DNA of 64,000 nt from Prosapia bicincta (GCA_036971475.1 JBAIZL010000008.1:35821240-35885239); one strand, 5' to 3'. Shown: positions 22,031-33,019, numbered from the stretch's first letter. Notes: a model not told the origin generated them from the sequence alone. Numbers and translations: made by a program.

Positions 22031-22110
22031 ATATATTCATTAAAAGTATTCTTGTGTTTGAAATATTTTAAATTTATTAACTATATATATATATATATAA
22101 CATTTTTAAT

Positions 22111-22320
22111 AATTACAAAATGAACAACTTTTCTATGTCATATTTTTTCCAAAAAACATTTGCTAACGAGATACGCTACTTTTTAATAAAAAGAGAGTAA
22201 ATAATTAACAAAAATTGCCATATTTAATTTTGTTTCTTTTTGTATTAAAAAAGTAGCGTATCTCGTAAACAATTGTTTTTTGGAAAAAATGTTACGTAGA
22301 AAAGTTATTCATTTTGAAAT
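22111..22320. mobile_element. Foldback (palindromic) element of unknown family
   Basis: Arms at about 22111-22194 and 22232-22320 are reverse complements with few mismatches, sharing CGAGATACGCTACTTTTT and TTTTTTCCAAAAAAC. There is no hammerhead core and no ORF. It begins only about 25 bp after the family 2 foldback. Confidence 0.65.
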
Positions 22321-23000
22321 TTTAAAAAAGTTTTATACTTATAATTTTTTTTATAAAATCAGTATTTTTGTTGTAAGTCATAAAAAAACTGAAAGAGATG
22401 GAGAAAAGTATTCTCTTTTTTACATTTTTACATTTTACGGCAAAAATACTGGTTTTCGAGTTGGGAGTCAGAGCAAAGTGCCGTGTGGCCTCTCATGTTC
22501 GGGAATGTCGGGCCGTTTTTTCGGTGGAAATTTTGGGGGAGAGGTCGCGTGGGAGGCAGTACGTGGCCCTCACATGGCCCAGTACGTCGCATTCAAGGCC
22601 GCGAGATACGCATTTAACGGTACATGCCATGGGATGTTTTTCGTTATCTCCTTATTTGGAGATACCTAAAACATCCGATGGCAAGTACTATGGAATTTTT
22701 AAATTTTCCGTCGGGCGCAGCTCGAAGCACGTATAATACACATACACATATATACATACACACATTTGACGTCACACATGCACACTCAAACATTACACAT
22801 ACTGACATTACACATACTGACATTACACAAGTATACATTTTTAAACATTTTTGGTGATATTTTGAATTTATTATAAAAAAATCCAAGATAAGATATTATT
22901 TAAAGACTATTTTTATAAAAATAAATTAAAAAATTTATTTTGGTTCCATCGATAAAATTAAAAAACAATAAAATAAAAAAAAAGTTTTCTATTCTCAGGA
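22321..23000. other. Unassigned, with a GC-rich stretch at 22450-22740
   Basis: The GC-rich part has overlapping open frames on the plus strand (22280-22669 and 22398-22736) but no domain I recognise and no splice signals fitting TBC1D30. A short CA/GT-type tract (ACACATACTGACATT repeats) follows at 22737-22830. Confidence 0.35.
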
Positions 23001-23028
23001 GGGGCGCCCCCTGCTGGATCCGCCACTG
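23001..23028. mobile_element. DNA transposon terminus (CAGTGGCGG type)
   Basis: The minus strand reads CAGTGGCGGATCCAGCAGGG then GGCGCCCC, a class of terminus often seen on arthropod hAT-like elements. No matching opposite end found. Confidence 0.4.
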
Positions 23029-23129
23029 ATTTAACTGAGGTTCACATTATGACATTCACCAAATTTAACTAGGTACTATTACTATTGTCACTAAAATTCT
23101 TCGGTACAAAAAAAAAGAAACGGCTGCCG

Positions 23130-23197
23130 CCTGCCGACCCCTCGAGGCTGCGCCCATAGGCACGTGCCTAGTGTGCCTAATGGGAAGTCCGCCACTG
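23130..23197. mobile_element. Second DNA transposon terminus (CAGTGGCGG type)
   Basis: The minus strand begins CAGTGGCGGACTTCCCATTA and continues GGCACACTAGGCACGTGCC. It shares the first ten bases with the terminus at 23001-23028 but then differs, so it is a separate element. Another end-like GGGGGCGGCTTCAGAATTTA occurs at 23280. Confidence 0.4.
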
Positions 23198-24062
23198 GTT
23201 GTACTGGGGCGACCAGTGTCTGCATTGCCAACCCTACCTATCCTGCGCCACATCACACGGTATAGAAAGTGTATTTATCGGGGGCGGCTTCAGAATTTAT
23301 GTTTTGGGTGGGCACAGTTTAGGAGAGTCGTAACTATCGGTTCCTAGTGCCCTCCACCAGAAATAGTTTTAAATGTAAATGTTGTGTTTGAGGGCATTTC
23401 CACGCTCAGGCCAAATAGACATAAATACTACAGCTAAGAGTGATTACTTGCAATTTTAATGTAGTTTGGTGCATTATAAATTTCGCTATGATATTATGAG
23501 CATGTTTTTTTTATCTTAGATAAGATCTATCTTTCTAAATCATTGGTCAACAAAAAGTCATTTACTTTAAAACTGTGGGAGGTAGGCTCACGCCAAGAAA
23601 ATGAAAGCAACTTTCTAATTTCGATAGAATACATTTAACTGTCTATAAGAGTCACTAAACTAGTTATTAAAAATAATATTTAAAATCAAAACAAATCATA
23701 CAACTCAACTCAGTAACAAAAACTTAATTCAGTCGTTTGTGACAATTTCTTAATAACTCTACAAATATTATAGCCAAAATATACACAATTGTAGTAAAAA
23801 CACAGTAAGCGCCGGTATCAATTTTTGTAGCTATTATCATTTTCTTTTTTGTAACGTTTATCTTAATGTAAAAAAGATTTTTTTAATGAGTTTTAATTAT
23901 ACGTTTTCCCTTTGTCTTTAGATATCGATTATTAAAAGGATATTTTCTAACTCCACAAATAAATGAAATTTTAAACAAACTCTGTACATGCTACTAATCC
24001 TCCTTTATTAAGGTTTCTTCAGATATTTATACTCGAGCAAAACATTATCAACTTAAGCTCAC
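23198..24062. other. Unassigned intronic DNA
   Basis: AT-rich, directly downstream (in transcript sense) of the 24063-24190 exon. Nothing recognised besides the end-like motif at 23280. Confidence 0.4.
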
Positions 24063-24190
24063 CGTCTTCCTGAACTGCTGAGGAATTCCTTCGGGAAGTC
24101 TGGCTACCATCCGCATCCCACTCACCCACTGGGTAAACCCGGAGTCTCCAGCTGCGGGCGTGATGGAAAACCTCGTCCGTGTGTCTTCGC
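24063..24190 (-). CDS. TBC1D30: TBC1D30 homologue, most upstream exon visible
   Basis: This 128-bp exon (two bases plus 42 codons) reads EDTRTRFSITPAAGDSGFTQ then WVSGMRMVARLPEGIPQQFR and KT. The phrase 'F-QW---M-MVARLP-GIP--FR' immediately before LWLxLAEKHL is characteristic of TBC1D30. The acceptor is CTGTGCAG at 24191-24198 (minus strand); the donor is ACG|GTGAGC. The exon ends in phase 0 and joins in frame to 8069-8194. It starts in phase 1, so at least one further coding exon must lie upstream. I could not find it between 24191 and 64000. A different frame of the same DNA is open for longer but shows no similarity. Confidence 0.88.
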
Positions 24191-24779
24191 CTGCACAGAC
24201 ATTTGCTTTTAGTTTTCACACGCATTATTATAACCCAACTAAGCAATGAAGCATATTTCCTTTAATAAGTCTAAAGCGTGCTTCTTTTCTCTAAAAATAT
24301 CAGATACAAGCAACACATAAAATGCACTCAAAAAGAAATAAAGGGGGTGGAAATGTATCCCTCATCAAATTTTATGGCCCACAAAAACCCTTTGGTACCT
24401 CAATAGCAACTCAATCGCTTTTCTCCTTGTCAATAACGACTGGTTAAATCCATAAAAATACAGACGTTGTAACCAAGACTGCATAAAGTATAAACTCAGT
24501 CATATAACATGATAATATAACACACATCTCGGCTCACGCGTTACACCATCATGTAGATAATAGGCGAATGTACTCTCAGAACCAGAGACAGTATACGCTA
24601 CTGTCAAATTTTAACATTGGGAATTAATAGGTAGGGTGGAAAAAAACAAATTGTGAACGTGCTCAATCTGTCGTGGAAACACCAGCCTCATTAGTACACA
24701 CAAAACTACTCTAAATTTGCTGTCACCAGTATCAAATACATATTCTACGGGACACTAACAAAACCATTATATATTTCCT
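24191..24779. other. Unassigned, upstream side of the TBC1D30 exon
   Basis: No promoter-like or coding feature recognised. The presence of an intact acceptor at 24191 implies intronic sequence. Confidence 0.45.
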
Positions 24780-25285
24780 AAAACACCTCAATGCAAAGAC
24801 TGGCTCAAATGGTACATAAAACCCTTTCTAAACTTACTGAAACACCTCAATGCAAAGACTGGCTCAAATGGTACATAAAACCCTTTCTAAACTTACTGAA
24901 ACACCTCAATGCAAAGACTGGCTCAAATGGTACATAAAACCCTTTCTAAACTTACTGAAACACCTCAATGCAAAGACTGGCTCAAATGGTACATAAAACC
25001 CTTTCTAAACTTACTGAAACACCTCAATGCAAAGACTGGCTCAAATGGTACATAAAACCCTTTCTAAACTTACTGAAACACCTCAATGCAAAGACTGGCT
25101 CAAATGGTACATAAAACCCTTTCTAAACTTACTGAAACACCTCAATGCAAAGACTGGCTCAAATGGTACATAAAACCCTTTCTAAACTTACTGAAACACC
25201 TCAATGCAAAGACTGGCTCAAATGGTACATAAAACCCTTTCTAAACTTACTGAAACACCTCAATGCAAAGACTGGCTCCATTGAT
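24780..25285. repeat. 59-bp tandem repeat (about 8.5 copies)
   Basis: The unit starts AAACACCTCAATGCAAAGAC and includes TGGCTCAAATGGTACATAAA. Copies at 24781, 24840, 24899 and onward appear identical; only the last, partial copy differs. This indicates very recent expansion or an assembly-sensitive region. Confidence 0.97.
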
Positions 25286-25399
25286 ACAAAAACCGCTTAA
25301 AACCCATTTTGAAAATCGGTTTTTCGCAGGTGATAATCGTAATGTCGGTTAATCACCATAAAACTACAACAAACGTCGACCGGTAAAAACAAAACACAT

Positions 25400-25549
25400 T
25401 GCAAACCCCCTGAAGCGCCTTCATGCAAACCCCCTGAAGCGCCTTCATGCAAACCCCCTGAAGCGCCTTCATGCAAACCCCCTGAAGCGCCTTCATGCAA
25501 ACCCCCTGAAGCGCCTTCATGCAAACCCCCTGAAGCGCCTTCATGCAAA
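25400..25549. repeat. 24-bp tandem repeat (about 6 copies)
   Basis: Identical units containing CCCCCTGAAGCGCCTTCATG. Each holds a small dyad (TGAAG...CTTCA). Two minus-strand frames are open through it with 8-residue periodicity; they are by-products. Confidence 0.96.
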
Positions 25550-27050
25550 CACTAAACTTCTTGCACTGCGTCGTTCTTACTCTTCATTGACTTCTAATAA
25601 GCGGAATGGTTTCATTTAAGCCTATAAATGTTTTAAATTATTCTCTCTTAATTTAATCCTTGTTACGAAACTAAAATTCTCATTAAGAAACCACCTTCTC
25701 TCGTTGCGCACGTAGACTTCAAAGTTTCCTTTCATGTGCTGCCGTGCAATTGTTCGCACGCGAGCCGTAGGTTGCTGACCTCTAACTTTGTTACCGTTTG
25801 TCCTCTCTGGTCAGTGAAACAACGAATAAACGTTGGCGCTAAACACGTTTTTATTTTGACTAACTTATTGATAGCGTGATATAAAAAGGTAGTGTTATGG
25901 TCCACATAAAATTAATTATTTCTCGTTTTCCCATAGCACAAACACTGAACATAGTTATCCCCCCATTCCAATCTTCCACTTAGCCTTGTGCCATACGCGC
26001 AATGAAAAAAGGTTTTGGACGAGACTGTGCGATCAGATATTTTCGGTTCCCAATCGGCATCGCAAAAGCAAGTGGAAAAATAAAGGCTCAAAATGGATGA
26101 GCCACAGATTGTTTGCTGGGCTGTCTCATGATATGATGTTTAGGGAAGATGTTGGCCTGCACACAGGAAAGGTCCAAGTCGTGTTTCCAGTGTTACAGAA
26201 CGTCCTATGATGAACCATTTTATGTTGTGTGATGATTTAACATAGAAACTGCTGGAAGTCACGTGACAAATAGTCATCCCGCCGAATTTACGTCGCCTCA
26301 ACACGAGCTATAAGGTAACCTGGCTCCTAATGGCCAAGTCTTTATTCCGTCTTAATCCTTATTCAAGTAAAACCATATTCATGAATGCGTTTTCATACGA
26401 AATTATTTTTAACCAATTTGCACGCCATCATTATTATTTCATTAATAAATAAATGAACATACTCACAGTTATAAACATTTATACGCGTTTCAATAGCTTG
26501 TGTCATCATCAGCGAGATTACTACAAAATGACAACTTCAACTGCTGAACACGTCGTCGTGTCGCGTGGTACACGTAATTATGCAGAAACTGCCATCACGT
26601 TTTCAACACGTGCCAGTGTAATCACTATTAAAGATACCACCAGACTCCCTAGAACCCGTGTTTGTTATTACTAGAACCTAATTCCCTTCCCTCTCTCCCT
26701 CTTAACCAATTATTGACAAAGGTGGTTAATAACTTCATGAAATCCCTCTACGTCCCCACTGAAGTAGCGACGTTGTGCAATACATGAACGAAACACAACC
26801 TGACCGCCTTTGTTGTGTACAGCCAATTCTGGTGTCTATCTTTGTTCACGCATCAGTGCTCAACGCAGTGAAATTGAAAGTCTGTAGTGAGTTTGTTCAA
26901 ATTAAAACATTTATCTAACCCAAACCTAATGCCATATGTAGGAGCGGTGTTCACTCTATATGAACAAAAAGATCCATTTCAAAAATTGTAAAAAAAACTA
27001 CTGATCCTTAAAATAGACAAAAACCTCAAACCACAAGTACAGTATTTCCA
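25550..27050. other. Unassigned DNA
   Basis: A mixed-composition stretch. Open frames at 25986-26210 and 26453-26674 show no recognisable domain. A weak hammerhead-like relic lies on the minus strand near 26481-26512 (intact CTGATGA and GAAACGCGT, but no convincing helix II). Confidence 0.35.
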
Positions 27051-30000
27051 TTCTAACCTGATGGAAATTTCGGTTACCAAGTAACCGTCCTCAAAGTCAT
27101 AGTAAACCATTCTGGCCAACTCTACACAGTTTCGTTACTTATGATTAACCAAACTACTTACACTCATCCAGATCCTAAGTAGCCACTTTGGTTAATCTTA
27201 AGTAACCACTTACTTTGGTTAATCGTAAGTAACCACTTACTTTGGTTAATCTTAAGTAACCATTTACTCTGGTTAATCTTAAGTAACCATTTACTCTGGT
27301 TAATCTTAAGTAACCACTTACTTTGGTTAATCTTAAGTAACCACTTACTTTGGTTAATCTTAAGTAACCACTTACTTTGGTTAATCTTAAGTAACCACTT
27401 ACTTTGGTTAATCTTAAGTAACCACTTACTTTGGTTAATCTTAAGTAACCACTTACTTTGGTTAATCTTAAGTAACCACTTACTTTGGTTAATCTTAAGT
27501 AACCACTTAATTTGGTTAATCTTAAGTAACCACTTACTCTGGTTAATCTTAAGTAACCACTTACTTTGGTTAATCTTAAGTAACCACTTACTTTGGTTAA
27601 TCTTAAGTAACCATTTACTTTGGTTAATCTTAAGTAACCACTTACTTTTGTTAATCTTAAGTAACCACTTAATTTGGTTAATCTTAAGTAACCACTTACT
27701 TTGGTTAATCTTAAGTAACCACTTACTTTGGTTAATCTTAAGTAACCACTTAATTTGGTTAATCTTAAGTAACCGCTTACTTTGGTTAATCTTAGATAAC
27801 CGCTTACTTTGGTTAATCTTAAGTAACCACTTAATTTGGTTAATCTTAAGTAACCGCTTACTTTGGTTAATCTTAGATAACCGCTTACTTTGGTTAATCT
27901 TAAGTAACCACTTACTTTGGTTAATCTTAAGTAACCACTTACTTTGGTTAATCTTAAGTAACCACTTAATTTTATTAATCTTAAGTAACCGCTTACTTTG
28001 GTTAATCTTAGGTAACATCTTACTTTGGTTAATCTTAAGTAACCACTTACTTTGGTTAATCTTAAGTAACCACTTAATTTTATTAATCTTAAGTAACCGC
28101 TTACTTTGGTTAATCTTAGGTAACCTCTTACTTTGGTTAATCTTAAGTAACCACTTACTTTGGTTAATTTTAAGTAACCACTTACTCTGGCTAATCTTAA
28201 GTTACCACTTACTTTGGTTAATCGTAAGTAAACACTTAATTTTGTTAATCTTAAGTAACCACTTACTCTGATTAATCTAAAGTAACCACTTACTCTGGTT
28301 AATCTTAAGTAACCACTTACTCTGATTAATTTTAAGTAACCACTTACTCTGGTTAATCTTAAGTAACCACTTACTCTGGTTAATCTTAAGTAACCACTTT
28401 TTCTGGTTAATCTTAAGTAACCACTTGCTTTGGTTAATTTCAAGTAACCACTTAATTTGGTTAATCTTAAGTAACCACTTACTCCGGTTAATCTTAAGTA
28501 ACCACTTACTTTGGTTAATCGTAAGTAACCACTTAATTTGGTTAATCTTAAGTAACCACTTACTTTGGTAACCACTTACTTTAGTTAATCTTAAGTAACC
28601 ACTTACTTTGGTTCATCTTAAGTAACCACTTACTTTGGTTAATCTTAAGTAACCACTTAATTTGGTTAATCTTAAGTAACCGCTTACTTTAGTTAATCTT
28701 AAGTAACCACTTACTTTGGTTAATCTTCAGTAACCACTTACTTTGGTTAATCTTAAGTAACCGCTTACTTTGGTTAATCTTAAGTAACCATTTACTTTGG
28801 TTAATCTTAAGTAACCACTTACTTTGGTTAATCATAAGTAACCACTTACTTTGGTTAATCTTAAGTAACCACTTACTTTGGTTAATCTTAAGTAACCGCT
28901 TACTTTGGTTAATGTTAAGTAACTACTTACTTTGGTTAATCTTAAGTAACCACTTACTTTGGTTAATCTTAAGTAACCACTTACTTAGGTTAATCTTAAG
29001 TAACCGCTTACTTTGGTTAATCTTAAGTAACCATTTACTTTGGTTAATCTTAAGTAACCACTTACTTTGGTTAATCTTAAGTAACCATTTACTTTGGTTA
29101 ATCTTAAGTAACCACTTACTTTGGTTAATCTTAAGTAACCATTTACTTTGGTTAATCTTAAGTAACCACTTACTTTTGTTAATCTAAAGTAACCACTTAC
29201 TTTGGTTAATCTTAAGTAACCACTTACTTTGGTTAATCTTAAGTAACCACTTACTTTGGTTAATCTTAAGTAACCACTTACTTTGGTTAATATTAAGTAA
29301 CCACTTACTTTGGTTAATCTTAAGTAACCAAATACTCTGGTTAATCTTATGTAACCACTTACTTTGGTTAATCGTAAGTAACCACCTACTTTGGTTAATA
29401 TTAAGTAACCACTTACTTTGGTTAATATTAAGTAACCACTTACTTTGGTTAATCTTAAGTAACCACCTACTTTGGTTAATCTTAAGTAACCGCTTACTTA
29501 GGTTAATATTAAGTAACCACTTACTTTGGTTAATATTAAGTAACCACTTACTTTTTTTTAATCTTATGTAACCACTTACTTTGGTTAATCTTAAGTAACC
29601 ACCTACTTAGGTTAATCTTAAGTAACCGCTTACTTAGGTTAATATTAAGTAACCACTTACTTTGGTTAATCGTAAGTAACCACCTACTTTGGTTAATCTT
29701 ATGTAATCACTTACTTTGGTTAATCGTAAGTAACCACCTACTTTGGTTAATCTTAAGTAACCGCTTACTTAGGTTAATATTAAGTAACCACTTACTTTGG
29801 TTAATATTAAGTAACCACTTACTTTGGTTAATCTTAAGTAACCACTTACTTTGGTTAATCGTAAGTAACCACCTACTTTGGTTAATCTTAAGTAACCACT
29901 TACTTTGGTTAATATTAAGTAACCACTTACTTAGGTTAATCTTAAGTAACCACTTACTTTGGTTAATCTTAAGTAACCACTTACTTTGGTTAATCTTAAG

Positions 30001-31050
30001 TAACCACTTACTTAGGTTAATCTTAAGTAACCACTTACTTTGGTTAATATTAAGTAACCACTTACTCTGGTTAATCTTAAGTAACCACTTACTTTGGTTA
30101 ATCTTAAGTAACCACTTACTCTGGTTAATCTTAAGTAACCGCTTACTTAGGTTAATCTTAAGTAACCACTTACTTTGGTTAATATTAAGTAACCACTTAC
30201 TTTGGTTAATCTTAAGTAACCACTTACTTTGGTTAATCGTAAGTAACCACCTACTTTGGTTAATCTTAAGTAACCACTTACTTTGGTTAATATTAAGTAA
30301 CCACTTACTTTGGTTAATCTTAAGTAACCAATTACTCTGGTTAATCTTATGTAACCACTTACTTTGGTTAATCGTAAGTAACCACTTACTTTGGTTAATA
30401 TTAAGTAACCACTTACTTTGGTTAATCTTATGTAACCACTTACTTTGGTTAATCGTAAGTAACCACCTACTTTGGTTAATCTTATGTAACCATTTACTTT
30501 GGTTAATCGTAAGTAACCACTTACTTTGGTTAATCTTAAGTAACCAATTACTCTGGTTAATCTTATGTAACCACTTACTTTGGTTAATCGTAAGTAACCA
30601 CCTACTTTGGTTAATCTTAAGTAACCACTTACTTTGGTTAATATTAAGTAACCACTTACTTTGGTTAATCTTAAGTAACCACTTACTTTGGTTAATCTTA
30701 AGTAACCACTTACTCTGGTTAATCTTAAGCAACCACTTACTTTGGTTAATATTAAGTAACCATTTACTCTGGTTAATCTTAAGTAACCGCTTACTTTGGT
30801 TAATCTTAAGTAACCACTTACTCTGGTTAATCTTAAGTAACCACTTACTTTGGTTAATCTTAAGTAACCACTTACTCTGGTTAATCTTAAGTAACCGCTT
30901 ACTTTGGTTAATGTTAAGTAGCCACTTACTTTAGTTAATCTTAAGTAACCACTTACTTAGGTTAATCTTAAGTAAGGAAACTGTGTAGAGGTTGCCCAGT
31001 ATCCTTTGTCACGCCTTTGAGGATGGTTACTTGGTTACATCAGGTTAGAA
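27051..31050. mobile_element. 4.0-kb element: terminal inverted repeats around a 27-bp array
   Basis: The left flank of the array (27051-27150) and the right flank (30967-31050) are reverse complements with gaps and mismatches. Shared blocks in order are TTCTAACCTGATG, ACCAAGTAACC, TCCTCAAAG and TCTACACAGTTTC, followed by GTTACTTA leading into GATTAACC. The array occupies everything between them. The inner end of the inverted repeat already resembles the array unit. No transposase is visible. The superfamily is unknown; a MITE whose interior was taken over by a minisatellite is the simplest reading. Confidence 0.7.
27176..30975. repeat. 27-bp tandem repeat (about 140 copies)
   Basis: The unit is TTAAGTAACCACTTACTTTG then GTTAATC. 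Common variants change TTT to TTA, TCT or TTG, CAC to CGC or CAT, and CTTAAG to CGTAAG, ATTAAG or CTTATG. Each unit contains GGTTA...TAACC, able to form a five-pair hairpin. Being nine codons long and largely stop-free, it yields long period-9 frames on both strands (VSGYLRLTK-like and INQSKWLLK-like). I do not regard these as genes. Confidence 0.97.
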
Positions 31051-31072
31051 TAAAAACATTTGTATACAATAT

Positions 31073-31678
31073 GCAGAGCAAAGTGGTGCAATATATTACA
31101 ATATCAAGAGCAAAGTGGTGCAATATATTACAATATCAAGAGCAAAGTGGTGCAATATATTACAATATCAAGAGCAAAGTGGTGCAATATATTACAATAT
31201 CAAGAGCAAAGTGGTGCAATATATTACAATATCAAGAGCAAAGTGGTGCAATATATTACAATATCAAGAGCAAAGTGGTGCAATATATTACAATATCAAG
31301 AGCAAAGTGGTGCAATATATTACAATATCAAGAGCAAAGTGGTGCAATATATTACAATATCAAGAGCAAAGTGGTGCAATATATTACAATATCAAGAGCA
31401 AAGGGGTGCAATATATTACAATATCAAGAGCAAAGTGGTGCAATATATTACAATATCAAGAGCAAAGTGGTGCAATATATTACAATATCAAGAGCAAAGT
31501 GGTGCAATATATTACAATATCAAGAGCAAAGTGGTGCAATATATTACAATATCAAGAGCAAAGTGGTGCAATATATTACAATATCAAGAGCAAAGTGGTG
31601 CAATATATTACAATATCAAGAGCAAAGTGGTGCAATATATTACAATATCAAGAGCAAAGTGGTGCAATATATTACAAT
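31073..31678. repeat. 32-bp tandem repeat (about 19 copies)
   Basis: The unit contains AGAGCAAAGTGGTGCAATAT and ATTACAATATCA. All copies are identical except one G for T near 31404, so it is very young. It lies between the 4.0-kb element and the foldback element with almost no spacer on either side. Confidence 0.97.
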
Positions 31679-31752
31679 GAAAATATTGGAAAGAACCCCA
31701 ATACCTCAAACATAATAAAAAATAACAAATAAAACAAGTTACTTAAGAATTA

Positions 31753-31797
31753 ACCCTTATGTACATTTCGATGACCATGTCATCATCATCAGAGGGT
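31753..31797 (-). ncRNA. Hammerhead-like ribozyme motif, family 1, left arm
   Basis: The minus strand reads the same 45 bases as the plus-strand motif at 31887-31931, with no change. Conservation of both copies fits either recent duplication or selection on the fold. Confidence 0.55.
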
Positions 31798-31886
31798 GTT
31801 ATTACAAAATTACAATCTAGCAAACAAGAAGTTACATCACTCTAGTTTGTAACTTCTTGTTTGCTACATTGTAATTTTGTAACAAG

Positions 31887-31931
31887 ACCCTCTGATGATG
31901 ATGACATGGTCATCGAAATGTACATAAGGGT
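31887..31931 (+). ncRNA. Hammerhead-like ribozyme motif, family 1, right arm
   Basis: In order: ACCCT (helix I), CTGATGA (31892-31898), one extra T, GATGAC-ATG-GTCATC (helix II, six perfect pairs), GAA, ATGTACAT (self-complementary helix III including the A15.1-U16.1 pair), A as the expected cleavage-site base H17, then AGGGT pairing with ACCCT. Every conserved core position of a type I hammerhead is present. Helix III cannot close well within one molecule but can pair between two. The extra residue after A9 is unusual. Predicted cleavage is after A31926. Confidence 0.6.
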
Positions 31932-32009
31932 TTAATCTTAAGTAACTTGTTTTATTTGTTATTTTTTATTATGTTTGTGGTATTGGGGTTCTTTCCAATA
32001 TTATCATTG

Positions 32010-32341
32010 AAAAAATATTTGTGTTTAAAGATGTTTGTGCTAATTATTATTATTAAACCACAGAAAAGTATTCCAAATAATTAGTGTTAAGGATGTTAAG
32101 GATAACTGTTTGACCTTGGACAGGATCAGGCAGAGTATGAAGGTAGACATTGTTTAAGAAATGATGCTCAGGCGTGGATGGCAGAGTAGGACCAAAGCAG
32201 CTTCGTCCGAGAAACACCGCAACTTTTTCCTTTTGGGATTAAAGTAATCTAGGATAAAAAGACAGATCTAAATATCTCGAGAACTAAAAACGCGTTACGA
32301 CTTGTTATGTGTAAAATGTTGGAGACAGCGAGGAGGTGATG

Positions 32342-32343
<2 letters not shown>
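32010..32343. other. Unassigned DNA
   Basis: Nothing recognised between the foldback and the next (TA)n. Confidence 0.4.

Positions 32344-32407
<64 letters not shown>
32344..32407. repeat. (TA)n microsatellite
   Basis: About 32 TA units. Confidence 0.95.
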
Positions 32408-32410
<3 letters not shown>

Positions 32411-32660
32411 ATATTGGGATTCTAAAGAGGATAACCATAGTGGTATTTTTCGGAGCGTAAAACTTTTCTAGTTATCCCCCCCCCCAATGGAATTTCTGGC
32501 TGCATTATCGGTTGAATATTCTTTATATTAAATTCCATCATAGATGCATTAAAAGGAAACTAAAATAAATTATTTAAAAGAAAGATGTAATAAAATATAT
32601 ACTTTAAAAGAACAAACAAGATTATAATCGCCTATAACATATTAAAAACTAACATAAATG

Positions 32661-32661
<1 letters not shown>

Positions 32662-32716
<55 letters not shown>
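32662..32716. repeat. (TA)n microsatellite bordering foldback copy B
   Basis: Runs directly into the left arm of the family 2 element. Confidence 0.95.
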
Positions 32717-32720
<4 letters not shown>

Positions 32721-32770
32721 ATAAATTAAAAATATTTCAAAAACAAGAATACTTTTAATGAATATATTTA

Positions 32771-32815
32771 TTCAAAACTTTTCGCCGATAAAATAGTATC
32801 AGCATCTTCAGGAAA
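32771..32815 (-). ncRNA. Hammerhead-like motif, family 2, left arm of copy B
   Basis: CTGAAGA core, T, helix II, GAA present on the minus strand. Helix III reads AAGTTT, so the palindrome of the other copies is lost; this copy may be inactive. Confidence 0.35.
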
Positions 32816-32890
32816 ATAATTATCTAATCTTTGATAATATTAATAATTAAGTAATATTGATAATATTAATTATTAAGATTAGATAATTAT

Positions 32891-32938
32891 TTTCCTGAAG
32901 ATGCTGGTACTATTTTATCGGCGAAAAGCTTTGAATAA
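32891..32938 (+). ncRNA. Hammerhead-like motif, family 2, right arm of copy B
   Basis: CTGAAGA (32895-32901), T, helix II GCTGGT with ATCGGC including wobble pairs, GAA, palindrome AAGCTT, T, GAA pairing with the TTC before the core. Confidence 0.45.
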
Positions 32939-33019
32939 ATATATTCATTAAAAGTATTCTTGTTTTTGAAATATTTTTAATTTATTAACTATATATACAA
33001 GAAAACATATCACCATATG

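Larger units (their letters stand above)
21840..22100. mobile_element. Penelope-like foldback element, family 2 copy A
   Basis: Two arms of about 105-110 bases (about 21864-21970 and 21983-22088) are nearly perfect reverse complements around a short centre at 21971-21982. The arms carry TATCGGCGAAAAGCTTTGAA, a TTCATTAAAAGTATTCTTG segment and a run to TTATTAACTATATATA. The left side extends into ATATGGTGATATGTTTTCTT, found inverted at the end of copy B. Both sides end in TA repeats. Inverted terminal repeats containing hammerhead-like cores are known from Penelope-like retroelements; that assignment is an inference from the motif because no RT or GIY-YIG ORF is present. Confidence 0.6.
31673..32009. 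mobile_element. Penelope-like foldback element, family 1
   Basis: Arms of about 150-165 bases (from about 31673 to 31838 and from about 31846 to 32009) are reverse complements. They share AATATTGGAAAGAACCCCAA, ATAATAAAAAATAACAAATA and ACCCTTATGTACATTTCGAT. Each arm holds a hammerhead-like motif on opposite strands. No ORF. Paired inverted terminal units with such motifs are typical of Penelope-like elements; the assignment is inferred. Confidence 0.65.

Noticed and set aside
25634..25790. Minus-strand open stretch as a candidate upstream TBC1D30 exon
   Set aside because: The sequence has no similarity to the conserved region expected there and no phase-1 donor was found.
27164..30732. Open frames of 200-466 codons with 9-residue periodicity
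   Set aside because: They come from a 27-bp repeat being nine codons long; both strands are open and no signal for translation is seen.
27176..30975. Telomere-like TTAGG repeats
   Set aside because: TTAGG appears only in scattered variant units (CTTAGGTTAA); it never occurs in tandem.
31017..31732. Three overlapping plus-strand frames of about 205-232 codons
   Set aside because: By-product of a stop-free 32-bp unit open in all three frames.
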